From ELB16-189 sp018266435 (GTDB taxonomy: Bacteria; Bacteroidota; Bacteroidia; Cytophagales; Cyclobacteriaceae): 64,000 nucleotides of DNA. The DNA lies in NCBI GenBank assembly GCA_030123525.1, contig CP126125.1, positions 1,054,001 through 1,118,000 of the forward strand, read 5' to 3'. The notes under the pieces are model-generated. The model made no database searches, was not told the DNA's origin, and was given only the letters and a program-made list of their open reading frames with translations. A program made the translations under genes and the position numbers. This document shows, in pieces, positions 1 to 8,557 of the stretch. The stretch's first letter is position 1. Each line of letters starts with the position of its first letter.

Positions 1-576
1 ATTGCTATTGAGGAATGAATACCTCGAAGACATCCGAATCCACAGTTCCCAATCTTCCAGTGATGCTAAGGCTATGTCTTCAACAAATTGATTATCTAAA
101 AAAATTTCAGTCTTTATAAAGACTCCATTGCAACTTAAAACATTTCCTGTGAGGATTTCCGAGTTGATGTTTTGCAAAGAAACCGCAGGGCGAATCAGTT
201 TTCCTTTTTCATCTTTAATATCGTAGTTCAGGTGAAAAATAACTGGGGAATGATCATCACAAAATCTTTTTGCAGTTGCCAGGTGATGATTGTACACTAA
301 ATCATCCGAATCAAGAAAAGTAACGTATTGACCTCTGGCTTTTTTGGCTCCATAATTTCGGGCAGCACCACGCTCGCCATTTTCTTTTCTGTGATAAAAA
401 AGATTGGAGTTTTTTATTTTAGCTACTTCGTTTCTTGTGTTGTCTGTGCTGCCGTCATCTACCACAATGATTTCAAAATCCTGAAATTGTTGAGCTAAAA
501 CAGATTGTATTGTCTTACCAATAAACCTGGCACGGTTGTAGGTGGGAATGATTACACTGAAAAAAGGGCTACTCAT
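1..576 (-). CDS. Glycosyltransferase family 2, C-terminus cut by window edge
   Basis: The reading frame starts with ATG at 576 and stays open to base 1, giving 192 codons. The N-terminus has the GT-A nucleotide-sugar fold of family 2: FSVIIPTYNRARF, then VVDDGSTDN, then FLDSDDLV as the DxD-like metal/nucleotide site, then an EDWELW motif near the acceptor side. It should transfer a sugar from a nucleotide donor during assembly of a surface polysaccharide. Its ATG overlaps the stop of the upstream glycosyltransferase by 8 bases, so it is the most distal visible gene of the minus-strand operon. Donor and acceptor cannot be read from sequence. The rest of the gene lies left of the window. Confidence 0.9.
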   Translation of the reverse strand, partial: MSSPFFSVIIPTYNRARFIGKTIQSVLAQQFQDFEIIVVDDGSTDNTRNEVAKIKNSNLFYHRKENGERGAARNYGAKKARGQYVTFLDSDDLVYNHHLATAKRFCDDHSPVIFHLNYDIKDEKGKLIRPAVSLQNINSEILTGNVLSCNGVFIKTEIFLDNQFVEDIALASLEDWELWIRMSSRYSFLNSN

Positions 577-1684
577 CGTACATTTTTTGTAGTGCTTCTG
601 TCATTGATTTAATCTCAAACCTGGCAATGCTCTTTTTCCCGTTTTCAATAAGTTGCGTTCTTAGCTGTGCACTGTCTGTCAATGCTTTCATTCCTGCAAA
701 AATTGATTCTTCGTCTTTATAATTTGCTACCCATGCATTCTGCAAATGGACAACAAATTCGCTGGCTACTCCTGACAACGTAAACACCGATGGCACGCCA
801 CATGCCAGCGCTTCAATATACGTTTGTCCAAAGGCTTCACAAATTTCGTCAATCGGAGTGTGCACGTAAATATCAAATAGTTTGTAGAGTGCGGCAACAT
901 CTTCTTCAAAGGGAATCAAGATTAGGTTCTGCCTGGGGATTTCATTTGTCAACTCCATAATAGTTTCGTGATATGGGCCCGAAGCATTGGCCAAGATCAG
1001 GCACGAAGCGGGATGACTCCTTAAAAATTTTTTAAAGGCCGGAACGATGTATTGTATACCCTTCCACTCGATGTGGCGCGCAATCACACCTATGCAAATA
1101 GCGTTTTCTGGTACGCTCCATTTTTTTCGTACAGTAGTCACACGAATTAATTCAACGCTATCAAAAACCGACAGGTTAAAGCCATGCGGAATTTTTTTGA
1201 TTTTCGAAGGGTCAACTTTCTCAAGTTGTGTTAATGAAATATCCGTAGCCTTGCTAATGGATACTATTGCTGTGGCCAGCCAATTGCTAACCTTATCCAA
1301 GAATATTCCTTTTCGATGGTATACATGATGAAAATTACTGTTGTGCCGGGTGTAAACCCTCTTCTTTATTCCTGCCACCCAGGCAGACGACAGACCAATA
1401 AGCTGAGCATCGAGCAAGTGGGCATGTACAACTTCAGGTTTAAACTTGAGCAAAAAACGAAATGTTTTAACCAACGCTGCTACAAAATCTTTTTTGCCTC
1501 GATAGTTTATTCGGTAAACATTTATTTCGTTTTCTATGAGAAAACCCTCTAATGAAGTGTGTTGCGGGTTTAATAAAATAAATGTAATGTCATAATATTT
1601 TTTTAAAGCAACGGCCGTCCACTCGAATGCCAGTGATTTGTGGACGTGCGAGATGATGTAAATGATTTTTTTTTTCGGAAGCAT
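569..1684 (-). CDS. Glycosyltransferase family 4 (GT-B fold)
   Basis: A 371-residue protein of normal GT4 length. The N-terminal Rossmann half opens with IIYIISHVHKS. The C-terminal half carries the donor-binding E-x7-E motif (E283 and E291, in EAFGQTYIEALACG), the family signature for retaining transferases using nucleotide sugars. It probably acts at the cytoplasmic face of the inner membrane on a lipid-linked glycan. It directly abuts the FkbM methyltransferase gene upstream and overlaps the next glycosyltransferase downstream, so it is translationally coupled within the polysaccharide operon. The sugar specificity is unknown. Confidence 0.9.
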   Translation of the reverse strand: MLPKKKIIYIISHVHKSLAFEWTAVALKKYYDITFILLNPQHTSLEGFLIENEINVYRINYRGKKDFVAALVKTFRFLLKFKPEVVHAHLLDAQLIGLSSAWVAGIKKRVYTRHNSNFHHVYHRKGIFLDKVSNWLATAIVSISKATDISLTQLEKVDPSKIKKIPHGFNLSVFDSVELIRVTTVRKKWSVPENAICIGVIARHIEWKGIQYIVPAFKKFLRSHPASCLILANASGPYHETIMELTNEIPRQNLILIPFEEDVAALYKLFDIYVHTPIDEICEAFGQTYIEALACGVPSVFTLSGVASEFVVHLQNAWVANYKDEESIFAGMKALTDSAQLRTQLIENGKKSIARFEIKSMTEALQKMYDE

Positions 1685-2557
1685 TTACTTTGCTATGATA
1701 TCCAGATGGCAATTGTCAAAATTGGTTTGCAAAGTTATAGATTCTTCAGTTTCAGCATTTACAATGTGCCGGTAGCCTATGTCAATCAAAAATTGAATTA
1801 AGGAAACTGCTGAACTACCCTGATCTCTTAAGTTGTTGTTATCTAATTCAATAAATAAAACGGGCATGTGTTGGCGAAGAATTTCTTTTGCCCCTTTTAA
1901 AACATGATGTTCATAGCCCTCTACATCTATTTTTATCAAGTTTATATGAGATAGTTTGGTGGCAGGAGTAAAGTCATCTAACCTAATGATCTCTACATCT
2001 GCTCCATTTTGATTTGGGTTAACAGCAATACGGTTTCCTCCTCGATTAGTAACTGTTCGGACTTCTATTTTTAAAGTAGTGTTTAGATCGCCTAGCCCTA
2101 CAGGAAAGAGGTGAATATTGTTTGCTTGATTAAGCATGACATTTTTTTTGCAATGATTAAAATTTACCGGATCGGGTTCAAACCCAAGCACAGTGCCATT
2201 CTTAGCAAGCGAAGAAAACTTAAGTAATGTCCACCCCCAGTTTGTACCGACATCTATAACAGAAAAATTTTCGTGACACAGTGAAAAGAGTCTCTCAATA
2301 CTTTTATCCTTAAAACCAAAATAATAGTAATGGCCAACGTAATCACTTATGTCAACATTCATTCTTATTCCATCTCTGAAAATATTACGAAAACTTCCGT
2401 GTTGATATTGATAATGGTTAGGAACCAATTTTGAAAAAAAATGATTGGGGTTTTTACCCGCAGTTAGCTTGGCTAAGTATTGTTCTATCCATTTAATTTT
2501 AAATGTTTGTCTGAACAAATTGAATAATTTAACCTTAAACGTTAAGCCTTGTGTCAT
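1685..2557 (-). CDS. FkbM family SAM-dependent methyltransferase
   Basis: A 290-residue protein. The SAM-binding motif I is VIDVGTNWG at residues about 100-108, followed by an acidic GFEPDP motif. The FkbM hallmark LIKIDVEGYEHHVLKGA lies in the C-terminal third. Family members O-methylate sugars or polyketides. Within this operon the likely role is methylating a sugar hydroxyl of the repeat unit or chain end. Its start overlaps the end of the preceding glycosyltransferase by 4 bases and its stop is flush with the next gene. The exact target is inference from context. Confidence 0.88.
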   Translation of the reverse strand: MTQGLTFKVKLFNLFRQTFKIKWIEQYLAKLTAGKNPNHFFSKLVPNHYQYQHGSFRNIFRDGIRMNVDISDYVGHYYYFGFKDKSIERLFSLCHENFSVIDVGTNWGWTLLKFSSLAKNGTVLGFEPDPVNFNHCKKNVMLNQANNIHLFPVGLGDLNTTLKIEVRTVTNRGGNRIAVNPNQNGADVEIIRLDDFTPATKLSHINLIKIDVEGYEHHVLKGAKEILRQHMPVLFIELDNNNLRDQGSSAVSLIQFLIDIGYRHIVNAETEESITLQTNFDNCHLDIIAK

Positions 2558-3456
2558 GAAGTATAACCTTTATAAATTCGCGATGCAGCCATTATTCCTA
2601 TCATTTTAAAATAAAAAGGGTCTAAAAGTTTTATGTTGGGTATGCTTTTTATAAAAGATGTCCAGCCTGGTATTAAGAATAGCTTTAAAATAATGGCTTT
2701 CATAAAACCATAGTTCAATGCCAGATCCCCATACCCTGAGTTAACCGCCACTCTCCTCGTAATAGCTCTTCGTTCTTGCGTTGCCAGCCAATTATCCAAA
2801 TCCATCCGGTCTGCTTCATTGTGGTGTACGGTTGCCCGTGTATCTATATACAACCGTAAGCCCATCTTCTTCAGCCTCATTGGGAAATCATAGTCTTCAA
2901 ATCCGGAAAATGGAAACGACTCATTATACCCTCCTGATTTCTCAAAGTTTGCTTTAGAAATGGAGAGATGAAAACTTGCTACGGCACGCGATTGAAATAG
3001 TGCATTGGGCTGCCAGGAAGCATCGTTATACCAACCTTCAAATGCAGTTAATTTTTGTTTTAGTAAAAAACGCCCAAATTGATATTGCTTTAATTGAGCT
3101 ATTGGCTCCTGCGGGTACTCCCAATTCAGGTTGAAACATGAGTTTTCTAAAAGATAACTATGATTCAAAACGTGCGTCAGTGATTTTTTTGAAATCAAGA
3201 TATCATCATCTAGAAACAATAGGTTTGGAGACACTGCAAGAGAAGCGCCTAAATTTCTGGCAGACGCTACTCCGTTTTTTAAATTATCAACCAGCCGAAT
3301 ATTCGAAGATTGAGGTACAGTTGGCTTTGATGTTTTTGAATCATTGACAACTATAATTTCACAGGGAAGTTCCTCCATAGCATCTAAAGCATGTCGAAGA
3401 GTTAATTTAAAAATTTCTCCTCGATCCTTTGTGGGAATAATAATACTCAGTTGCAC
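2554..3456 (-). CDS. Glycosyltransferase family 2
   Basis: A 300-residue GT-A protein. It starts LSIIIPTKDRG and has IIVVNDS as the nucleotide-binding strand and FLDDDI as the DxD site. FSGFEDYDFPMRLKKMG in the middle is the ED-Y motif contacting the acceptor region. It transfers a sugar in the biosynthesis of the exported polysaccharide. It overlaps the FkbM gene by 4 bases and follows the small methyltransferase gene by 3 bases, consistent with one transcript. Specificity cannot be predicted. Confidence 0.88.
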   Translation of the reverse strand: MQLSIIIPTKDRGEIFKLTLRHALDAMEELPCEIIVVNDSKTSKPTVPQSSNIRLVDNLKNGVASARNLGASLAVSPNLLFLDDDILISKKSLTHVLNHSYLLENSCFNLNWEYPQEPIAQLKQYQFGRFLLKQKLTAFEGWYNDASWQPNALFQSRAVASFHLSISKANFEKSGGYNESFPFSGFEDYDFPMRLKKMGLRLYIDTRATVHHNEADRMDLDNWLATQERRAITRRVAVNSGYGDLALNYGFMKAIILKLFLIPGWTSFIKSIPNIKLLDPFYFKMIGIMAASRIYKGYTS

Positions 3457-3459
3457 GTC

Positions 3460-4131
3460 CTATCTCTTTACAAAAGCTAAAGAAAAACGATTAAACTGAT
3501 CGCGTGTGATTGGCTCTAAATTGTATATCGTTCCGGGGTATTTTTTCAATTTTTTTAATAGCTCCAAACAATAATCCATTTTATGCACATCATCAAAAAT
3601 GATAGTACCGTTTGGTTTGATTAATTCTACTACTTTTTCAACATGTTTTATCCGCTCTTCAACAAAGTTGAGATCATGAACGATCAGATCAAATTCTTTA
3701 ACGTTTGAATCATAAAATTTTTTAAGACTTAAAACATTAGTAGTGGGTAGTCTTTTTTCAGTTAGATAATTTTTCGTTTTCTGTAGCCATTCTTCATCGT
3801 CATCTACAGAATAAACTTCTATGTTCTTATCAGAATTATGTTGGTATTGTCGCAACACAAATGAAGTAAAGCCCGACCCCATATCAAGAAGTTTTTCGAA
3901 TTTATTTTCTTGACATAATGCTAATAGAAAACTGCATAGCTCAAGCGATGCTGCCATATTAGGGGTAGAAATTGTTCGGGTGTAAATTTGATATTGTTCG
4001 TTTAGATCAGTTGTATAGTGCTCTTGAAGAGAATTTCTATTTTTAAAATACATTTGAATAAACTGATCACTGGTATTTATTTGTGAAAAATAATAAGCCT
4101 TACTCAGCCTTTTTAAAAAATTACGTATCAT
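3460..4131 (-). CDS. Class I SAM-dependent methyltransferase
   Basis: A 223-residue protein with a Rossmann methyltransferase core. Motif I is LLDMGSGFTS at residues 81-90, an acidic strand VYSVDDDEEW follows, then FDLIVHDLNF and GTIIFDDVH as motifs post-I and IV. It sits one base from the Wzt-like ATPase gene and 3 bases from a glycosyltransferase. It probably modifies a sugar of the same glycan. In some Wzm/Wzt systems a methyl cap ends chain growth and is recognised by the ATPase C-terminal domain, so a capping role is possible here but is only inference. Confidence 0.8.
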   Translation of the reverse strand: MIRNFLKRLSKAYYFSQINTSDQFIQMYFKNRNSLQEHYTTDLNEQYQIYTRTISTPNMAASLELCSFLLALCQENKFEKLLDMGSGFTSFVLRQYQHNSDKNIEVYSVDDDEEWLQKTKNYLTEKRLPTTNVLSLKKFYDSNVKEFDLIVHDLNFVEERIKHVEKVVELIKPNGTIIFDDVHKMDYCLELLKKLKKYPGTIYNLEPITRDQFNRFSLAFVKR

Positions 4132-4132
4132 A

Positions 4133-5356
4133 TTAATTTTCTTTCAGTGACCACAAAACGGGGTCGATAAAAAATCGATTTAATTTTCTTTCCGGCAATT
4201 GACCCTTGTTTGAAAAGTTCAGCGCTTCTACATTGATAGAAAAACAGTCCTGAATGACTTGTATATCTCTGAAAAGGTTGCCAAAATGAACATCTATAAA
4301 GTAAATTCCTTCAAACAGGGTGAGCTTGGGTATTTCTACTGAAATAATACCATTCATCATGGGTTGTAAATTAAAATTCCCTATGTAGTGTCTGTTGTTT
4401 ATTCCCAACAAAGGTGAGCGCTGACTGTCTTTAAAGATCAGTCCCAATACCGGTTCTTCAAGTGGTGCTTTTGACTCGAAGTGTACTTGCAAAGAGAGGC
4501 TGCCACCCATTTTTGTAGTCATTGATTTTCTACCATCTGCTATTACTTCAATTTTCTTAATGGGCAAATCTGTATCACAAAATATGATCTCTCCATCGGT
4601 TTGATTTTCTTTTGAGTCTCCTTCATTCAAGTACTGCGCAATTACGTCTTTTGTTGATCCTTCTTTAATAATTCTGCCACCACTCAATAAAACAGACTTA
4701 TTGCATAACAGATCTACAGCCGTCATATTATGGCTTACAAATAAAATCGTTCTTCCACTCTTGCTCACATCTTCCATCTTGCCCAAACACTTCTTTTGGA
4801 ATTCCGCATCGCCCACCGCCAGTACTTCGTCAATAATCAAAATTTCAGGTTCGAGAAAAGCAGCCACGGCAAAAGCCAGGCGCAACTGCATGCCGCTGCT
4901 ATAATGTTTTAGCGGGGTGTCTAAAAATTTTTCTACCCCACTGAAGTCAACGATCTCGTCAAATTTACTTTCAATTTCCTTACGCTTCATGCCCAGCAAT
5001 GAGCCGTTGAAGAAAATGTTTTCCCGGCCGGTCAACTCGGGGTGAAAACCAGTACCTACTTCGAGCAAGCTGGCTATGCGTCCGCGTGAAATGATTTTTC
5101 CTGAAGTAGGCGGTGTGATCTTTGAAAGAATTTTTAATAACGTAGATTTTCCTGCTCCATTTCGCCCAATGATTCCTATTGAGTCACCCGGCTGCACATC
5201 AAACGAAACATCTTTTAATGCCCAAAAATCTTCCGTGTTGTTTTTTTCAAACTTCAGCACATTTGTCATACGTTCGCGCAAACTCAGGTAGCCAGCGGTT
5301 TGGTGACTGATGCGGAATTTTTTAGAGATGTTTTGTATTTCGAGGATGGGCTTCAT
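4133..5356 (-). CDS. Polysaccharide ABC transporter ATPase, Wzt type with C-terminal domain
   Basis: A 407-residue protein. Residues 1-240 form the ABC domain: Walker A GRNGAGKST at 64-72, signature YSSGMQ at 152-157, Walker B ILIIDE just before VLAVGD at about 172-181, and the H-loop in LFVSHN. The remaining roughly 160 residues are a beta-rich extension of the type that in Wzt binds the end of the exported glycan. The protein pairs with the adjacent permease to move lipid-linked O-antigen or capsule across the inner membrane. A 67-base gap separates it from the permease. That gap contains TAATTTTG (5364-5371, minus), a possible internal promoter. Confidence 0.93.
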   Translation of the reverse strand: MKPILEIQNISKKFRISHQTAGYLSLRERMTNVLKFEKNNTEDFWALKDVSFDVQPGDSIGIIGRNGAGKSTLLKILSKITPPTSGKIISRGRIASLLEVGTGFHPELTGRENIFFNGSLLGMKRKEIESKFDEIVDFSGVEKFLDTPLKHYSSGMQLRLAFAVAAFLEPEILIIDEVLAVGDAEFQKKCLGKMEDVSKSGRTILFVSHNMTAVDLLCNKSVLLSGGRIIKEGSTKDVIAQYLNEGDSKENQTDGEIIFCDTDLPIKKIEVIADGRKSMTTKMGGSLSLQVHFESKAPLEEPVLGLIFKDSQRSPLLGINNRHYIGNFNLQPMMNGIISVEIPKLTLFEGIYFIDVHFGNLFRDIQVIQDCFSINVEALNFSNKGQLPERKLNRFFIDPVLWSLKEN

Positions 5357-5423
5357 TCAAGTACAAAATTAGCAGTCTGCTATCTATCTTTTATCATGAA
5401 ATCATTCTTATAGACTTTGTGAA

Positions 5424-6254
5424 TTAGGCTATGTCAGCAAAAAAATCTTCGGTCTTTCTAAAATAGATCAACCCGATCAAAAGGAAAACAATATTGGAAC
5501 CCAGGCTGATCCAAACTAAATCCAGGTTAGGCAAAGAGCCGGTTAGCGGCAACCGAAAAAATTCCACCGCAACATACATAGGGGACGTAGCGAGTGCGTA
5601 TTGCAGCATCGGGTATTTTAATAAGGTGATCGGATAGATGACGGGAGTTAAAAAGAAAAGCACCTGAATGAGGAATGGAATGACGTAGCGGAAGTCGCGG
5701 TACTTCACATTCAAAGCGGCAAGCCAACTGCCTAAGCCCAGGGTGGCAATTACACTCAGCAACATGGCGAAGGGCCAATAAAAAATAATTGTCCATGACA
5801 CCGGCTGCTGATAGAAAATCAAAATACTCATGAACAAAATCAGCGCCATCAAGAAATCAAACAGTGCTACAAGAATGGATGACACGGGCACGATCAATCT
5901 CGGAAAATAAATTTTCTTAATGATGGAGGCGTTGTTCACCATGCTGTTGGCGGCATTGCTAAGCCCGGTAGAAAAGATATTCCAAATTAGTAATCCCGAA
6001 AAAACATAAACCGGGTAGGGCAGATTTTGTGAAGGAATGTTTAAGGCCCGCCCGAAAAACAAAGTAAAAATCGTCATCATCAACAGGGGCTGAAGGATAG
6101 CCCACAGAAAACCCAGCATCGTTTGCTTGTATTTTATTTTAATATCGCGCCAGGTAAAAAAATAAAACAGTTCACGGTAGTGCCAAATCTCTTTAAAATT
6201 AAACAGATTACCTGTTGGCTCAATGATAAATTCTTCTTCGCGTAACTGGCTCAT
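5424..6254 (-). CDS. Polysaccharide ABC-2 permease, Wzm type
   Basis: A 276-residue integral membrane protein with about six hydrophobic segments and the ABC-2 transporter layout. A cytoplasmic N-terminal stretch ends in FTWRDIKIKYKQT, an interface region typical of Wzm/TagG permeases, followed by LGFLWAILQPLLM. It forms the inner-membrane channel for the polysaccharide with the ATPase encoded next door. Its start overlaps the stop of the epimerase gene by 4 bases (ATGA type), so the two are coupled. Substrate specificity is not visible. Confidence 0.93.
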   Translation of the reverse strand: MSQLREEEFIIEPTGNLFNFKEIWHYRELFYFFTWRDIKIKYKQTMLGFLWAILQPLLMMTIFTLFFGRALNIPSQNLPYPVYVFSGLLIWNIFSTGLSNAANSMVNNASIIKKIYFPRLIVPVSSILVALFDFLMALILFMSILIFYQQPVSWTIIFYWPFAMLLSVIATLGLGSWLAALNVKYRDFRYVIPFLIQVLFFLTPVIYPITLLKYPMLQYALATSPMYVAVEFFRLPLTGSLPNLDLVWISLGSNIVFLLIGLIYFRKTEDFFADIA

Positions 6255-7213
6255 ACGGGAAATAAGGTTTTAGCCTTATCGATGTTATTGAGTTGATAAA
6301 AAATATCACTTTCAATAATCTGACGCACTCCTTCTTCCAGCGAAGTAAAGTTTTTGATAAGTCTCGACATTTTGGTAATGTCTGGTTTTCTGCGGGTCAT
6401 ATCTCCTTCTTTCAAAGGCGGCAAAAATTCAATGATCGACTTAGATTGTGCTATTTCAATAATTTTTTGTGCCAATTGAAGTATCGAAATGCTTTGGTCG
6501 CTACCCACGTTTACAACATCATTAACATATATCCCTTCTTCGAGACATTTGATGATAGCCTCTACATTGTTTTTTACAAAACAAAAAGTCCTCGTTTGGC
6601 TTCCATCTCCATAAATAGTGAGTGGCCTGTTGGCCAATGCTGCTTTGATGAACTTAGACATTACAAAATCTACACTCTGCTTTGGGCCATACGTATTGAA
6701 GAAGCGCAATACCGTATATGGCAAACCATACTCTTGGTAATAGGAGCGACAAAAAGCTTCACCCACGTTTTTCACGATTGCATAAGGCAGGCGAGAATTT
6801 AGCGGAGTTGTTTCCTCGTTTTGAGGAAATTCAACCGGCTCACCGTACACCTCAGAAGAAGAAGTAAAGAAAAATCGTTTTACCCCTGTATTCTTGCATA
6901 GGTTGAGCATATTTTCAATTCCATGAATATCTTCCAAAACGCTCACGGGTCTTTCCAGCGTTCGCTTTACTCCTACTACAGCCGCGTAATGAAAAACGTA
7001 ATCAAATTTTTGTGAAGTGATCACAGAGGCTATGTCGTTGTATTTATTTACATCACATTTAATAAACCGGGCGTGTTCATGTTGGGGAATTTTGCGCAAA
7101 TCACCCGTAGAAAGATTATCGACCAATGCAACAGACATGCCCCGATCGAGCATTCCCTGAGCAAGTGAACTGCCCAGAAAGCCTGCTCCTCCGGTAATTA
7201 AAACTTTTTTCAT
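6251..7213 (-). CDS. NAD-dependent epimerase/dehydratase (extended SDR)
   Basis: A 320-residue extended short-chain dehydrogenase. The NAD site is GGAGFLGS at residues 8-15. The catalytic pair is Y144 and K148 in YAIVK, with the serine in FTSSSEVYG upstream. FNTYGP and the GDGSQTR segment are typical of UDP-sugar 4-epimerases and UDP-glucuronate decarboxylases. It makes a nucleotide-sugar precursor for the downstream transferases. It is the first gene of the minus-strand operon. Exact activity (4-epimerase, decarboxylase or dehydratase) cannot be settled by eye. Confidence 0.88.
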   Translation of the reverse strand: MKKVLITGGAGFLGSSLAQGMLDRGMSVALVDNLSTGDLRKIPQHEHARFIKCDVNKYNDIASVITSQKFDYVFHYAAVVGVKRTLERPVSVLEDIHGIENMLNLCKNTGVKRFFFTSSSEVYGEPVEFPQNEETTPLNSRLPYAIVKNVGEAFCRSYYQEYGLPYTVLRFFNTYGPKQSVDFVMSKFIKAALANRPLTIYGDGSQTRTFCFVKNNVEAIIKCLEEGIYVNDVVNVGSDQSISILQLAQKIIEIAQSKSIIEFLPPLKEGDMTRRKPDITKMSRLIKNFTSLEEGVRQIIESDIFYQLNNIDKAKTLFPV

Positions 7214-7222
7214 AAAAGGTTA

Positions 7223-7230
7223 CAAAATTA
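7223..7230 (-). promoter_or_regulatory. Possible -7 promoter element of the polysaccharide operon
   Basis: The minus strand reads TAATTTTG, matching the Bacteroidota -7 consensus TAnnTTTG, 9 bases before the epimerase start codon. No TTG-type -33 box is evident at the usual spacing, so confidence is low. Confidence 0.35.
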
Positions 7231-7366
7231 CTCCTTTTTAGTGAGGGTGGATAAAATTGATTTTTTATTCTCCTGTAGCACGTGAATTACCTTAATCATA
7301 AAAAATTTAGGTTTTTTGAAACTTATGCTTATCCGTTGAAAGTACCTGCAGTAGAAGAATTAAACT

Positions 7367-7389
7367 CCCCTTGCATAGAATGTGAGGGG
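7367..7389. other. 10-bp hairpin with AGA loop between divergent operons
   Basis: CCCCTTGCAT and ATGTGAGGGG pair along ten positions (two G-T wobbles) around an AGA loop. The hairpin lies between the divergent epimerase and glycosyltransferase genes, 9 bases upstream of a TAACTTTG box at 7399-7406. It has no T-run on either side, so it is not a normal terminator. It could be an operator or a leader structure. The rest of the 264-base gap shows nothing else clear. Confidence 0.45.
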
Positions 7390-7435
7390 ACGATGAAATA
7401 ACTTTGGCTAATGCCAACTAATACTATTTGTTTTA

Positions 7436-7467
7436 TTGTCTGTCAATGCAGTTATTGACTAGGTTTG
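7436..7467 (+). promoter_or_regulatory. Candidate promoter of the 7478 glycosyltransferase
   Basis: TTG at 7436-7438 is followed after 21 bases by TAGGTTTG at 7460-7467, a match to TTG-N(19-21)-TAnnTTTG. It lies 10 bases before the ATG, so the leader would be very short. TAACTTTG at 7399-7406 is an alternative -7 box giving a normal leader. Confidence 0.4.
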
Positions 7468-7477
7468 GATTTGAAAA

Positions 7478-8557
7478 ATGGCAAAAAGAATTTTGATTTT
7501 GTGCCCCTACCCACCGGGGCAAGCTCCTTCGCAACGATTTCGGTTTGAGCAGTACATCGAGTTACTCTCCAACCATGGCTTTGAAGTAACCGTCAAGTCT
7601 TTTATCAGCTTAAACACCTGGCACATTCTCTATTCAAATGGAAATGAGCTGAAAAAATTAATTGGAGTAGGAATGGGATTCGTTTATCGTTTTTTGCTTT
7701 TGTTTCGCCTGAGTCGCTATGATTTCATTTTCATTCACCGCGAAGTAACTCCGGTGGGGCCTCCGTGGTTTGAATGGGTGGCTGCAAAATTATTGAGTAA
7801 AAAAATCATTTATGATTTTGACGATGCCATTTGGCTGCCCAACACCAGCATGGAAAACAAACTAGCTGCTTTTTTCAAATGGCACAGTAAAGTAAAATCC
7901 ATTTGCCGGTGGAGCTATCGTATCAGTTGTGGCAATTCATACTTATGTGACTACGCTAAACCATTCAACAGCCGGGTGGCTCTTAACCCCACTACAATTG
8001 ATACCGTGGACCTTCATAACCCAACGCTGTTTACAAAAAAACAAAACAAAACAACAATCATTGGCTGGACGGGTACGCACTCTACGTTAATTTATTTACC
8101 AACCCTAACGTCTGTCTTCTCACTACTTAAAGAAAAGTACGGAAGCAAAATTGATTTCCTACTCATTGCCGACAGGCCAATTGATTTGGGAGTGGAAATG
8201 AGTTTTATTAAATGGAACAAGGGAACAGAAATTGATGATCTATTAAAGATAGATATTGGGATAATGCCATTGGTGGATGACCATTGGGCAAATGGCAAGT
8301 GTGGTTTCAAGGCGTTGCAATACATGGCTCTTTCTATCCCGGCTGTTGTTTCACCGGTGGGAGTAAACAGCACCATCATACAGCATGGTCAAAATGGATT
8401 TTTGTGTGCCTCCGATCAAGAATGGGTACAAGCGCTTTCGTGTTTGATTGAAGATGTAGAGTTGAGAAAATCCATTGGGCAAGCCGGAAGAAAAACGGTA
8501 GAAGACCATTACTCCGTCAAATCAAATTCAATCAATTTTCTTTCGTTGTTTAAATGA
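7478..8557 (+). CDS. GT-B glycosyltransferase (GT1/GT4-like)
   Basis: A 359-residue protein with the two-domain GT-B outline. The N-terminal part starts RILILCPYPPGQAPSQRFR. The linker and C-terminal domain contain IIGWTGTHST and a nucleotide-binding GFKALQYMALSIPAVVSPVG segment, equivalent to the donor-site E/Q region. The family is common in Bacteroidota polysaccharide loci. It reads away from the main glycan operon and is likely part of the same pathway. Its last 49 bases overlap the 3' end of the convergent membrane-protein gene. Confidence 0.82.
   Translation: MAKRILILCPYPPGQAPSQRFRFEQYIELLSNHGFEVTVKSFISLNTWHILYSNGNELKKLIGVGMGFVYRFLLLFRLSRYDFIFIHREVTPVGPPWFEWVAAKLLSKKIIYDFDDAIWLPNTSMENKLAAFFKWHSKVKSICRWSYRISCGNSYLCDYAKPFNSRVALNPTTIDTVDLHNPTLFTKKQNKTTIIGWTGTHSTLIYLPTLTSVFSLLKEKYGSKIDFLLIADRPIDLGVEMSFIKWNKGTEIDDLLKIDIGIMPLVDDHWANGKCGFKALQYMALSIPAVVSPVGVNSTIIQHGQNGFLCASDQEWVQALSCLIEDVELRKSIGQAGRKTVEDHYSVKSNSINFLSLFK

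Noticed and set aside
6293..6802. Plus-strand frame of 169 codons in the epimerase gene
   Set aside because: Antisense to the conserved SDR protein, no domain visible in its translation.
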